This document shows positions 45,943-54,484 of a DNA stretch of 64,000 nucleotides, piece after piece. The stretch lies in assembly GCA_963975425.1 (NCBI GenBank), contig CAXBGS010000002.1, forward strand, positions 62,001-126,000, given 5' to 3'. Origin of the DNA: CAXBGS01 sp963975425. Its GTDB lineage: Bacteria; Planctomycetota; Planctomycetia; Pirellulales; Pirellulaceae. Position 1 is the stretch's first letter. The number at the start of each line of letters is the position of its first letter. Both the position numbers and the translations under genes were made by a program. The notes under the pieces were generated by a model. That model had not been told where the DNA came from. It did no database searches and saw nothing but the letters and a program-made list of their open reading frames with translations.

Positions 45943-48723
45943 TTATCGCTCCTGCTTTTTCAAGAGCATTGCGCTAACCACCAAGAACACGGGTGAAAAC
46001 GCCATCAGTGCCCACAGGTCGCGTGACAAACCATCGAAACCAAGCCCCTTGGTGAACGCACCTACGCTCATGTGCATAAAATAGGTCGTCGGCCATAACA
46101 AGCCGATCGTCTGTGCGGTACCACTGAGTGTCGACACCGGCTGCATCATGCCAGAAAACTGCACCGTTGGCATCATCGCGACAATCGCCGTCGCGAATAC
46201 GGCAGCCACCTGACTAGACGTAAAACAGGACATCAACAATCCCAATCCGGTTGTTGCTAAGACATACAACAACGCTCCGATGGTTAGGACCGCAACACTG
46301 CCTTTCAGCGGAACACCGAAGACAAAGACCGCCATCGCTGTTAGCAAGGTGAAATTGATCATGGCAATACCGACGTATGGAAGTTGCTTTCCGATCAAGA
46401 ATTCATATTGCGTGGTCGGCGTTACATAAAAATTTGTAATCGACCCGAGTTCCTTTTCTTTCGCGACGCTGACCGCCATCAAAATCGCCGGAATCAAAAT
46501 CAGCAACATCGCCGGCACGCTGGGTGCCATTGCATTGATACTCTTAAAGCTAGGGTTGTACTGGTAACGCAGCTCAATATCGGCGGCTGTCAAATCACCT
46601 GAACTTCCGTAGTGACGCCGTGCCAATTCTTGCAAGTACGTTAAGTGCACACCGTTGGCGTAGCCCACGATCGTTTCGGCCCGAAACGGCATCGCACCGT
46701 CAACCCACGCACTGACCTCAGGTGAGCGTCCTTGTTTCAGATGTCTCCCGAACTGCGGCGGAACTTCTAGTACAAGCGCGACATCATTACTAACCAGTCG
46801 TTGCTGTAACTGACCAGGATCGGCAATGGGATCCTGCTGTTGAAAATAGCGAGAGCCAGCAAACGCTTGCGTGTATTGACGACTTTCAGGCGATTGATCT
46901 TGGTCGAAAACGGCGTACCTTAGATTTTCGACATCGGTGGTGATCCCGAACCCCAACACCAACATCAGCAACAGCGATCCGATCAGCGCGAAACCGAGCC
47001 GAACCGGGTCACGAATCACTTCCAAAGTTTCGCGGTACGAATAGGCGAACAACCGTTGTGGGCTGACACGAGATTGCCGACGCGACACGGTCGCGACCGA
47101 CGACCCTGCGTACGGCTTAGGCAGGTCATCGGATCGCGGTCCCGCCGTTGCCGTGCGGTCGATCGCATCTTGGATGTATCCGACAAACGCTTCGTCAAGC
47201 GACGATGCCCCCCGTGATTCGATTAATTTCCGCGGTTCGTCATAGGCTAGAACCTTTCCGGCATGCATCAGTGAAATGCGATCGCACCGGAGTGCTTCGT
47301 TCATGAAGTGTGTCGAGATAAATATCGTGACTTGATCACGACGTGACAGATCCACGAGCAGTTTCCAAAACTCGTCGCGTGCGACCGGATCCACACCCGA
47401 GGTCGGCTCGTCCAGAATCAACATTTCTGGCTTGTGCAAAATCGCCACCGCCAGTGACAGTCGTTGCCGAACGCCCAGCGGCAGCTGTTGCGCCAAGTCA
47501 TCCAGGTGCGAATTCAAGTCGAATCGATCGGCAAGTTCTCGCACACGTTCGCTCTTGCTGGGCACGTTGAACAGGCGAGCATGCAACGTCAAATTTTGCC
47601 GTACGGTTAATTCTTCGTACAACGAGAATGCTTGCGACATGTATCCGACGCGTCGGCGAGTATTCATGCCATGCGAATCGACCGGTTTACCGAACAACAT
47701 CGCCTCGCCTGCAGAAGCGGGCAATAGTCCGGTCAGCATTTTCATGGTGGTCGTTTTGCCACAGCCATTGGATCCCAGAAAGCCGAAAATTTCACCACGC
47801 GCAATTTTAAAGCTGACGTTGTCGACCGCGGTGAACTTGCCGAATCGCCGTGTCAGGCCCTTCGCGACAATCGCCGGCTGGGTATCCGATGCGGCCAACG
47901 GTGGAATTTCTAACGCGTGTCGCCCTGAATCCGCGCCGGGCAACAGTGCAACGAAAGCTTGTTCGAGCGTTTCTGTTTTCGTGTCCCGTTTTAGGTCGGA
48001 GGCAGTGCCTTGGGCCAGAATTTTCCCAGCGTTCATGGCTACCAGCCAATCGAAACGCTCAGCTTCTTCCATATAGGCCGTCGAGACACAGACGCTCATG
48101 TCCGAACGTTCATGCCGAATCGCATCGATCAACGTCCAAAATTGTTCGCGAGACAAAGGGTCCACGCCGGTCGTCGGTTCATCCAAAATCAGCAAATCAG
48201 GATCATGGATTAGTGCGCAACAGAGCCCGAGCTTTTGCTTCATCCCGCCGGACAATTTTCCGGCGGGGCGATCTTTGAAAGGCGCGAGTCCCGTCGCGTC
48301 GACGAGCCGTGAAATACGTTCGTTTCTTTCCGATCGCGCCTGTCCGAACAACCGGCCAAAAAAATGAAGGTTTTCCGATACGCTTAGCTCGGCGTATAGG
48401 TTCTTGCCGAGACCTTGCGGCATATAAGCAATGCGACTGCAAATATTGCGGCGATGACTCGCGTCCCGCATCGATCCGCCCAGCACGACGACCTGGCCGT
48501 CTTGCACTTTCTTTGCGCCCGCGATCAAGCCGATCAGTGTCGACTTTCCCACCCCGTCGGGACCAATCAGCCCGATCATCTGTCCGACCGGCAATTCAAT
48601 ACTGACATCCACCAAGGCTTGGCTTGACGCATAGGCGTGATTCACCGAACGGACCGATGCGATTCTGACGGGCCCGCCATCGGGATGATCGCGATTGAGC
48701 GACTGACCCACGATTTCATTCAT
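45943..48723 (-). CDS. fused ABC exporter: two ATPase domains plus ABC-2 permease (RbbA/YhiH-like)
   Basis: A 926-residue protein. The first ATPase domain has Walker A GPDGVGKST at 54-62, signature LSGGMKQKLGL and Walker B LLILDEPTTGVD. The second (from about 280) has GSNGCGKTT (about 316), the variant signature LPLGVRQRLSLA and LILDEPTSGVDP. The C-terminal third (about 560-926) is an ABC-2 permease with the KEKELGSITNFYVTPTT loop. The order HlyD, fused ATPase-permease, permease matches E. coli yhiI-rbbA-yhhJ. The ATG at 48723 overlaps the upstream stop as ATGA, so longer starts are unlikely. Cargo unknown; drug or lipid-like export is typical of relatives. Confidence 0.93.
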   Translation of the reverse strand: MNEIVGQSLNRDHPDGGPVRIASVRSVNHAYASSQALVDVSIELPVGQMIGLIGPDGVGKSTLIGLIAGAKKVQDGQVVVLGGSMRDASHRRNICSRIAYMPQGLGKNLYAELSVSENLHFFGRLFGQARSERNERISRLVDATGLAPFKDRPAGKLSGGMKQKLGLCCALIHDPDLLILDEPTTGVDPLSREQFWTLIDAIRHERSDMSVCVSTAYMEEAERFDWLVAMNAGKILAQGTASDLKRDTKTETLEQAFVALLPGADSGRHALEIPPLAASDTQPAIVAKGLTRRFGKFTAVDNVSFKIARGEIFGFLGSNGCGKTTTMKMLTGLLPASAGEAMLFGKPVDSHGMNTRRRVGYMSQAFSLYEELTVRQNLTLHARLFNVPSKSERVRELADRFDLNSHLDDLAQQLPLGVRQRLSLAVAILHKPEMLILDEPTSGVDPVARDEFWKLLVDLSRRDQVTIFISTHFMNEALRCDRISLMHAGKVLAYDEPRKLIESRGASSLDEAFVGYIQDAIDRTATAGPRSDDLPKPYAGSSVATVSRRQSRVSPQRLFAYSYRETLEVIRDPVRLGFALIGSLLLMLVLGFGITTDVENLRYAVFDQDQSPESRQYTQAFAGSRYFQQQDPIADPGQLQQRLVSNDVALVLEVPPQFGRHLKQGRSPEVSAWVDGAMPFRAETIVGYANGVHLTYLQELARRHYGSSGDLTAADIELRYQYNPSFKSINAMAPSVPAMLLILIPAILMAVSVAKEKELGSITNFYVTPTTQYEFLIGKQLPYVGIAMINFTLLTAMAVFVFGVPLKGSVAVLTIGALLYVLATTGLGLLMSCFTSSQVAAVFATAIVAMMPTVQFSGMMQPVSTLSGTAQTIGLLWPTTYFMHMSVGAFTKGLGFDGLSRDLWALMAFSPVFLVVSAMLLKKQER

Positions 48724-49787
48724 GGCGCTAGCGATGTTTGGTCGGTGCTGGCCGCATCGGCGATCGGATTGATCGGCTGCTGCGAAGCAGCAACCAATGC
48801 CTCGGGGAAACGTTGATTCAGTCTTTCCGGCCACGCCACGTTTTCGTCGATTCTCACGTAGGCGATTCCGCGAACGCCAGTTTTGACTTTTCGAATATGC
48901 GGGCGCACCAATTCGGATGGAATTTGCACTTTGACTCGAAACATTAGCTTGTCGCGTTCTTTCAGAGTCTCAACTTGCTTGGGCGTAAACTGCGCTTCCG
49001 GCGAGACAAAGGTCACGCGTGCGGGGGTCGTATACTGCGGCGCGAAATCTAGTGCGATACGTGCCTCGGATCCGATCGCCAGCTGTGTCGCGACCTCCGA
49101 TGGAACGTAGATTTCCATATAAATGTCGCTCAAGTCCAAAACGGTGAGCACCTTGCCGCCGGCCGCAAGTACTTCCCCCGTCTCAACAAGCCGGTACAAC
49201 ACACGACCTTTTACTGTCGATGTCAGCGTGAAGTCGTCAATTTGCGTTTGAATGCGATCGATCTCCGCTTGTACCGCCTCGATCGCACGTTGTGCCGTTC
49301 GCCGATGAGCCTCGGCAACCTTTAACACCGATTCCGCCGATTCCATTTGCGTCTTGCGGGTTTCGTGTTGTTCAACAGAAATCGCGTTTTGTTGGACAAG
49401 CTTCGCTGACCGCTCAAAGTTTTTCTCTGCCAGCGCCAGTTCGCTTTGACAACGAACGATTTCGGCATCAGTCTCGGCCAACGACTCTTCCGCTTCTGCT
49501 TTCTGCGCGAGCGCTTTTTGCATCTGCTTTTGAAGTTCCATCGTGTCCAATTGAGCAAGCAATTGACCGGGCTCGACCAGATCGCCTTCGTTGACCGTGA
49601 TTTCCGTCACTCGTCCGGCATACTTAGACGATACGTCCACCTGGACCGCTTCGATCCGGCCGTTACCGGCAACGATCTCCGGCGGCAACGCGTTCTCCGC
49701 CAAGCGGTTCTGTTCCGTTTGCCACCAATACCAGCCTCCCGCGGCGGCGAGGACTACAAAGAGACTGATGACCACGCGTCTGAACAT
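48720..49787 (-). CDS. HlyD/membrane-fusion protein of ABC exporter (YhiI-like)
   Basis: A 355-residue protein with an N-terminal membrane anchor (about 5-23, ending WYWWQTEQN). A split biotinyl-lipoyl-like half (GNGRIEAVQVDVSSKYAGRV, EGDLVEPGQLLAQLD) follows. A long coiled-coil hairpin (about 83-190) leads to the second lipoyl half (TLTSTVKGRVLYRLVETGEV) and a beta-barrel. Such adaptors link inner-membrane exporters to an outer-membrane channel. No TolC gene is near. First gene of the three-gene exporter unit. Confidence 0.93.
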   Translation of the reverse strand: MFRRVVISLFVVLAAAGGWYWWQTEQNRLAENALPPEIVAGNGRIEAVQVDVSSKYAGRVTEITVNEGDLVEPGQLLAQLDTMELQKQMQKALAQKAEAEESLAETDAEIVRCQSELALAEKNFERSAKLVQQNAISVEQHETRKTQMESAESVLKVAEAHRRTAQRAIEAVQAEIDRIQTQIDDFTLTSTVKGRVLYRLVETGEVLAAGGKVLTVLDLSDIYMEIYVPSEVATQLAIGSEARIALDFAPQYTTPARVTFVSPEAQFTPKQVETLKERDKLMFRVKVQIPSELVRPHIRKVKTGVRGIAYVRIDENVAWPERLNQRFPEALVAASQQPINPIADAASTDQTSLAP

Positions 49788-50110
49788 TAAAGTTCGTCCT
49801 TAAAGCGAATGAACGCCGGAACATCCAACGCGACAGTCGCATGACGTTCCGCTCGATCGGCAAGGCTGTTGTCAAGCAAGGTGCATGCCGAATCACGATC
49901 GTCCACGCTGTCTGCGTGTGATGACCAACATGACGCCCCTAACGATCGTGACTTACCAGAGACAAGAGATTACTGCGAATTCCCGTCGTGCGGATATGCA
50001 CGCAAAACAAGAGTTGCACACATTGCTGCGCACTTCAGCAGACAGGCACCACGTCTTGCGAAGAGTTAGGACGTTCGCATTCTCGCGCTAGTGAAGAGAC
50101 CAACCCCTCA
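49788..50110. other. intergenic gap downstream of ldh and upstream of the exporter
   Basis: 323 bases holding the exporter promoter (minus) and the ldh 3' end. A 7-bp inverted repeat (CTAGTGA at 50088-50094, TCACTAG at 50108-50114) overlaps the ldh stop codon, but no T-run follows. No gene was seen. Confidence 0.4.
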
Positions 50111-51061
50111 CTAGTTGTCTGAAAGATTGATCGACTCGATCGCTTCGCAAATGATTTGCGCACTGGATTTCAGTGCCGCAAGCTCGCCTGCATCGAGATC
50201 AAGTCTTATCGGGGCGATCACGCCATCGCCGCCCAACAAGTGAGGCATCGAAATCGTCACGTCGGGAACACCATCCATGTCCTTGATGCGTGAACAGATC
50301 GTCAATACGGATCGCTGATCGTGCAAAATGACATCGACGATTCGAGCCAACGCACTGCCGATTCCATAGTAGGTGGCGCCTTTTCCCTCGATGATGCGAT
50401 ACGCGGCCCGTCGTACATCGTCGTCGATTCTGGCGCGTGTCGCATCGTCCAGTATCACGCCGCGCACGTCGCTGAATTCTTCCAGTGACAGACCGGCAAT
50501 TGTCGCGAGTGACCAAGAAAGCACTTCGGAATCACCATGCTCGCCGATGACGTAACCATGAACATGTTGAGCGTCGACGCCAAAATGTTGACCGATCAGG
50601 GTCCGAAAACGAGCGGTGTCGAGCATGGTTCCCGAACCTATCACCCGTTCGGGCGACACGCCGCACGCTGTGGCGAACTCGCCAGCGAGGTGTGTCATGA
50701 TGTCAACCGGGTTGGTCGCGATCAGCAAAATCGCCCCCGGAGCGTGTTGGACGATCTGTGGAATCACTTCTCGAAAAACGTCGGCATTTCGCTGCAGTAG
50801 TTCCAGTCGTGTTTCGCCAGGCCGTTGATTCGTCCCTGCTGCAACAATCACGACACGACTGCCAACCAAGTCCGCATAGTCGCCCGCCCGAATGGTTAAC
50901 GGATTGGCGAAGGGAACGGCATGAAAAATATCATCCGCCTCCGCTTTCGCCCGTTCGTGACGAAGATCCACCATTACGATTTCGCGACCGATTCCCTGCA
51001 TGACCAACGCGTACGCGGCCGTGGAACCAACGAAACCACTTCCTACAATCCCAACTTTCAA
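50111..51061 (-). CDS. ldh: L-lactate dehydrogenase
   Basis: A 316-residue NAD-dependent enzyme interconverting pyruvate and L-lactate. The N-terminal Rossmann motif GIVGSGFVGS is followed by the substrate loop NQRPGETR. Gln79 at the specificity position marks lactate rather than malate dehydrogenase, where Arg is usual. LDTARFR and catalytic His175 in IGEHGDSE are present. Length is standard. It appears monocistronic. Expected to regenerate NAD+ under oxygen limitation. Confidence 0.93.
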   Translation of the reverse strand: MKVGIVGSGFVGSTAAYALVMQGIGREIVMVDLRHERAKAEADDIFHAVPFANPLTIRAGDYADLVGSRVVIVAAGTNQRPGETRLELLQRNADVFREVIPQIVQHAPGAILLIATNPVDIMTHLAGEFATACGVSPERVIGSGTMLDTARFRTLIGQHFGVDAQHVHGYVIGEHGDSEVLSWSLATIAGLSLEEFSDVRGVILDDATRARIDDDVRRAAYRIIEGKGATYYGIGSALARIVDVILHDQRSVLTICSRIKDMDGVPDVTISMPHLLGGDGVIAPIRLDLDAGELAALKSSAQIICEAIESINLSDN

Positions 51062-51234
51062 GAGTCTGTCCCAATGGTTTGAATCTAGACACTGCTTGGT
51101 AATCGCCGTACGTCGCGGCGCAGCAAGCTTCGGACCGACGAGTAGCGCGACGCGTCAGTCCGCCTACACATCCTGCCCCTATGATGACGCGATAACGCTG
51201 AGTCGCCGTTTGTGCAAACGATCGCCGTACTCAG

Positions 51235-51315
51235 TGCTCCGCACACCGTAGGGCTGGCTCTGCATAACCCAAAGCTGGCTCCGCACGCCCCATTTCTAGC
51301 TCCGCACGACCTAGG
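51235..51315. repeat. degenerate tandem repeat around GCTCCGCAC
   Basis: Four imperfect units of about 20-25 bp, each containing GCT(C/G)GCTC-GCAC or a close variant. They lie just beyond the stop of the small protein at 51311-51622 and extend toward ldh. Confidence 0.5.
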
Positions 51316-51622
51316 CGTGTGCGTGGGTGAACGATGGCGGATCGCTCGCCGGAAAACTCTCGTCCAACGTCTCGTCGATCATCTCTTCTTCGTGAACGAT
51401 ATCCGCATGCCGTGTTTCTTGCCAGCTGACAGCTAATCTTGCAGCGGCAGCGGTTAGATTTAACAGGTCACGGTAGCGCTGGGGCGCGTCTTGCTCGGCA
51501 AACGCACGTTGTTGCTCTTGGAACTTTTCGAATTCGTCTTCATCTCGAGCGATCCCCTTGGCGCATTGACGCAGACGATCGCAAAGCAGCCCCCACTCCG
51601 ACTGAACAAATGGGTCATTCAT
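51311..51622 (-). CDS. small hypothetical protein with ESFPASDPP-type tail
   Basis: A 103-residue protein starting MNDPFVQSEWGLLCDRLRQ. The first about 75 residues are helical and charged. The end, IDETLDESFPASDPPSF, matches a short C-terminal motif (E-SFPASDPP) that recurs in many small bacterial proteins of unknown function. GAGGAA lies seven bases before the ATG at 51622, which fixes the start although the frame is open further upstream. It stands alone between ldh and ftsH. Function unknown. Confidence 0.8.
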   Translation of the reverse strand: MNDPFVQSEWGLLCDRLRQCAKGIARDEDEFEKFQEQQRAFAEQDAPQRYRDLLNLTAAAARLAVSWQETRHADIVHEEEMIDETLDESFPASDPPSFTHAHA

Positions 51623-52163
51623 CGATATTTCCTCGCAATGACACGGCACTGTGCACGAAACGGCTTGGCGCGGTTTCAACAACCAAACGCAACAGAGTTT
51701 GCAGCAAGTTCGGTACCGCAAACCAAAGATGTTGATCGCCGACGCCAAAGACGCGCGATTGAAACTCCTGTATGTGCTGATATGCGCACAAAGTACTGCG
51801 GGACTCACATAAGAGTCCGGCCTTGCGGCGAAGCCAATCTGCTGACGATCGATGCATGGGCGTGACCGCACAAGTCAGCGTCAGCGACATACATTTGCCA
51901 ATTCGAGCTGTCGATCACGCGCAACGGCGAGGATCGGTTCGTGCCAGCGATTGCGTCGACTCGAAACAGCCCTCCCCCATCGGCCCACTCGAACCCACAT
52001 CATCCGCCGATTGGCACGTCGGTTGCGTTGTTGCTCCGCCTCACCCATTCAATGATGCCCAGCTTCCGCACGACTTCATGGCGTCAGGATGGCAGAGCGG
52101 TTCCAAAACGTCCCCGATTCGCGCTACCGGCGAAACGGTTGACGCTTTTCAACAGGCGAATAA
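51623..52163. other. 541-bp gap upstream of ftsH
   Basis: Divergent region between the small protein gene and ftsH. Plus-strand frames at 51491-51865 and 51823-52266 are open but Arg/Ser/His-rich, without ribosome sites, and one runs into ftsH out of frame. No gene was accepted. It should contain the ftsH promoter. Confidence 0.45.
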
Positions 52164-54236
52164 ATGGACAGCGACAAATCGACCCCATCGAAAAACGACG
52201 ATCCTAAGTCCGAGAAAGAATCTCTGGGTGATACGACAACCGATTGGCGATCGATCACGTGGATGATGCTGATGGCGTTGATCGCCGTGTGGCTGTGGCA
52301 AAACGTTATTCAATCGAGCGACGTTCGTACGATTCCGTACAGTCAGTTCAAGACCTACGTTGCCAATGAAGCGGTCAAGCAATGTGAAATCGGCAAAACC
52401 GAGATCACGGGCACCATCGACGCGGCACTCGCATCGGCGACCGACGGTAAAAAAGCGGAACCACCCAGCGGAACGCCCGCCGTTTTGGATCGCGAGACCG
52501 AGTCGGCGACCGATACCGAACCGCCCGGCTCGAAATCTTCCAGTGCCGAAGCGACCCACCAATCGCCGGCGGAGCAACCTCCAGAAGAATCGACCACGAC
52601 TTATGCGTTTCGGACCGTTCGTGTTGAGGACCCTGAACTGATCGAAGACCTGCAATCCGCTGGCGTCGAATTCACCGGACTCCGGCCAAACGTTGTCTCC
52701 ACCGTCTTACTCACTTGGATCATTCCACTGGCACTTCTATTTCTGCTGTGGTCATTCTTCGCAAGAAGGATGGCATCGGTCGGTCAAGGCGTGATGGGAT
52801 TTGGCAAGAGCCGAGCAAAGATCGTCGCCAATGCTGATACGGGTGTGACGTTCAGCGACGTTGCCGGTTGCGACGAGGCAAAATACGAGTTGCAGGAAGT
52901 GGTGGATTTTTTGCAGCACCCAGACAAATACGCAAAGCTGGGTGCAAAAATTCCCAAGGGCGTCTTGTTGGTGGGACCGCCAGGCACCGGCAAGACGCTG
53001 CTGGCACGCGCGGTGGCGGGCGAAGCGGGCGTGCCATTCTTTTCACTCAGTGGCAGCGATTTCGTGGAGATGTTTGTCGGTGTCGGCGCCTCCCGGGTGC
53101 GCGATCTTTTTGATCAAGCAACCAAAACCGCACCATGCATCGTCTTCTTAGACGAGCTTGACGCGATCGGCCGTCAGCGTGGCGTGCACATCGGGGCGGC
53201 CAACGATGAACGTGAACAAACGCTGAATCAGTTGCTCGTGGAAATGGACGGATTCGAAGCCAACGTCGGCGTCATCCTGCTTGCCGCGACCAATCGCCCC
53301 GACGTCTTGGACACAGCACTGCTAAGACCAGGACGATTCGATCGTCAGGTCGTGTTGGATGCACCGGACATTCGAGGCAGACAAGCAATTTTGAATGTTC
53401 ACTCTAAAAACAAACCGCTTGGCGAAGACGTCGACTTGGAAACGATCGCGCAAGAAACGCCGGGATTTTCTGGTGCCGATTTAGCGAACGTCATGAACGA
53501 GGGCGCCCTGCTAAGTGCGCGACGGCAATCAGGAACCATCTCGCAATCGGATCTGGAAGAAGCGGTAGAGAAAGTCGTCGCCGGTCCGGAACGTAAAAGT
53601 CGGCGACTGGAACCGGATGAAAAGCGGCGAGTTGCCTACCACGAAACGGGTCACGCCATCGTCAGCGCATTTTGCCAAACGTCAGATCCTGTCCACAAAA
53701 TCAGCATCGTTCCACGCGGTAAGGCTGCGCTCGGTTACACCATGCAGCTTCCGGTCGGTGAACGTTTTATCATGACGAAAACCGAATTGCTGGATCGGCT
53801 TCGAGGATTACTTGGCGGACGCGCCGCCGAAGACATTCAGTATGGCGAAATCAGTACCGGAGCCGAAAACGACCTGGAAACGGCAACCGCAATGGCCAGA
53901 CAGATGGTCTGCATGTACGGCATGAGCGAGAAGGTTGGGCTGACGCACTGCGCCCGCCGTGAAAACGAATACCTGCCGGATTCACCTTACGCCGGCACGC
54001 TTGATTGCAGCCCCGACACCGCCCATGAAATTGATCAGGAAGTCAGACAATTGCTCGACAACGCGTATCGAGATGCCAAACGAATCCTCAATACCCATCG
54101 TGATGTGTTCGAACGAGTTGCCCAGGCATTGTTTACTGCCGAGACATTGGATGAAATGGCATTCAGTGCACTGCTGAACCAAGAATCGCATCCGCAAGCA
54201 GAGCGGACCGCCGAAGGCGTGACACAACCGACTTAG
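52164..54236 (+). CDS. ftsH: ATP-dependent zinc metalloprotease FtsH
   Basis: A 690-residue membrane AAA+ protease that degrades misfolded membrane and selected cytoplasmic proteins as a hexamer. Helix one is at about 32-49 and helix two at about 174-198. Between them the periplasmic domain carries a Pro/Glu/Ser-rich insertion (about 95-145) that E. coli FtsH lacks. The ATPase has Walker A GPPGTGKT at about 271-278, Walker B FLDELDAIG and the second region of homology ATNRPDVLDTALLRPGRFD. The zinc motif HETGH is at 493-497. The C-terminus is intact. The N-terminus is hydrophilic and charged. Confidence 0.97.
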   Translation: MDSDKSTPSKNDDPKSEKESLGDTTTDWRSITWMMLMALIAVWLWQNVIQSSDVRTIPYSQFKTYVANEAVKQCEIGKTEITGTIDAALASATDGKKAEPPSGTPAVLDRETESATDTEPPGSKSSSAEATHQSPAEQPPEESTTTYAFRTVRVEDPELIEDLQSAGVEFTGLRPNVVSTVLLTWIIPLALLFLLWSFFARRMASVGQGVMGFGKSRAKIVANADTGVTFSDVAGCDEAKYELQEVVDFLQHPDKYAKLGAKIPKGVLLVGPPGTGKTLLARAVAGEAGVPFFSLSGSDFVEMFVGVGASRVRDLFDQATKTAPCIVFLDELDAIGRQRGVHIGAANDEREQTLNQLLVEMDGFEANVGVILLAATNRPDVLDTALLRPGRFDRQVVLDAPDIRGRQAILNVHSKNKPLGEDVDLETIAQETPGFSGADLANVMNEGALLSARRQSGTISQSDLEEAVEKVVAGPERKSRRLEPDEKRRVAYHETGHAIVSAFCQTSDPVHKISIVPRGKAALGYTMQLPVGERFIMTKTELLDRLRGLLGGRAAEDIQYGEISTGAENDLETATAMARQMVCMYGMSEKVGLTHCARRENEYLPDSPYAGTLDCSPDTAHEIDQEVRQLLDNAYRDAKRILNTHRDVFERVAQALFTAETLDEMAFSALLNQESHPQAERTAEGVTQPT

Positions 54237-54334
54237 TTTTCACAACAGATCCGTCTGTCGATCGGCTTGCTCATCCGTTCACCCATCTCTGCCGTTCGCT
54301 GTAACCTTGACTTGTTGTATCGACCGTCCGCCGT

Positions 54335-54414
54335 GACCACCGCTCACTGCGACCACCGCTCACTGCGACCACCGTTCACTGTGACCACTGCCCACTGTGA
54401 CCACCGCTCACTGT
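54335..54414. repeat. tandem repeat, 5 x 16 bp
   Basis: Five direct units of 16 bp starting at 54335, 54351, 54367, 54383 and 54399, consensus GACCACCGCTCACTGY. The first two are identical; later units differ at one to three bases. No spacers. It lies about 100 bp after ftsH and 70 bp before the sulfatase. Confidence 0.95.
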
Positions 54415-54484
54415 AACGTTCGCTCGATCAAGTTACACTGTGCCGCTTGCCGCGTGCTAAGAAAGGCAATCGCAACCAACAAGG

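Noticed and set aside
50088..50114. Intrinsic terminator for ldh
   Set aside because: The 7-bp inverted repeat overlaps the stop codon and has a 13-base loop with no T-run.
50111..51061. Malate dehydrogenase as alternative call for ldh
   Set aside because: Gln rather than Arg at the specificity position and the NQRPGETR loop fit lactate dehydrogenase.
51823..52266. Plus-strand open frame upstream of ftsH
   Set aside because: Runs into ftsH in another frame, lacks a ribosome site, and its residue usage is not protein-like.
54335..54414. Possible CRISPR array
   Set aside because: Units are directly adjacent 16-mers without spacers, and no cas genes are present.
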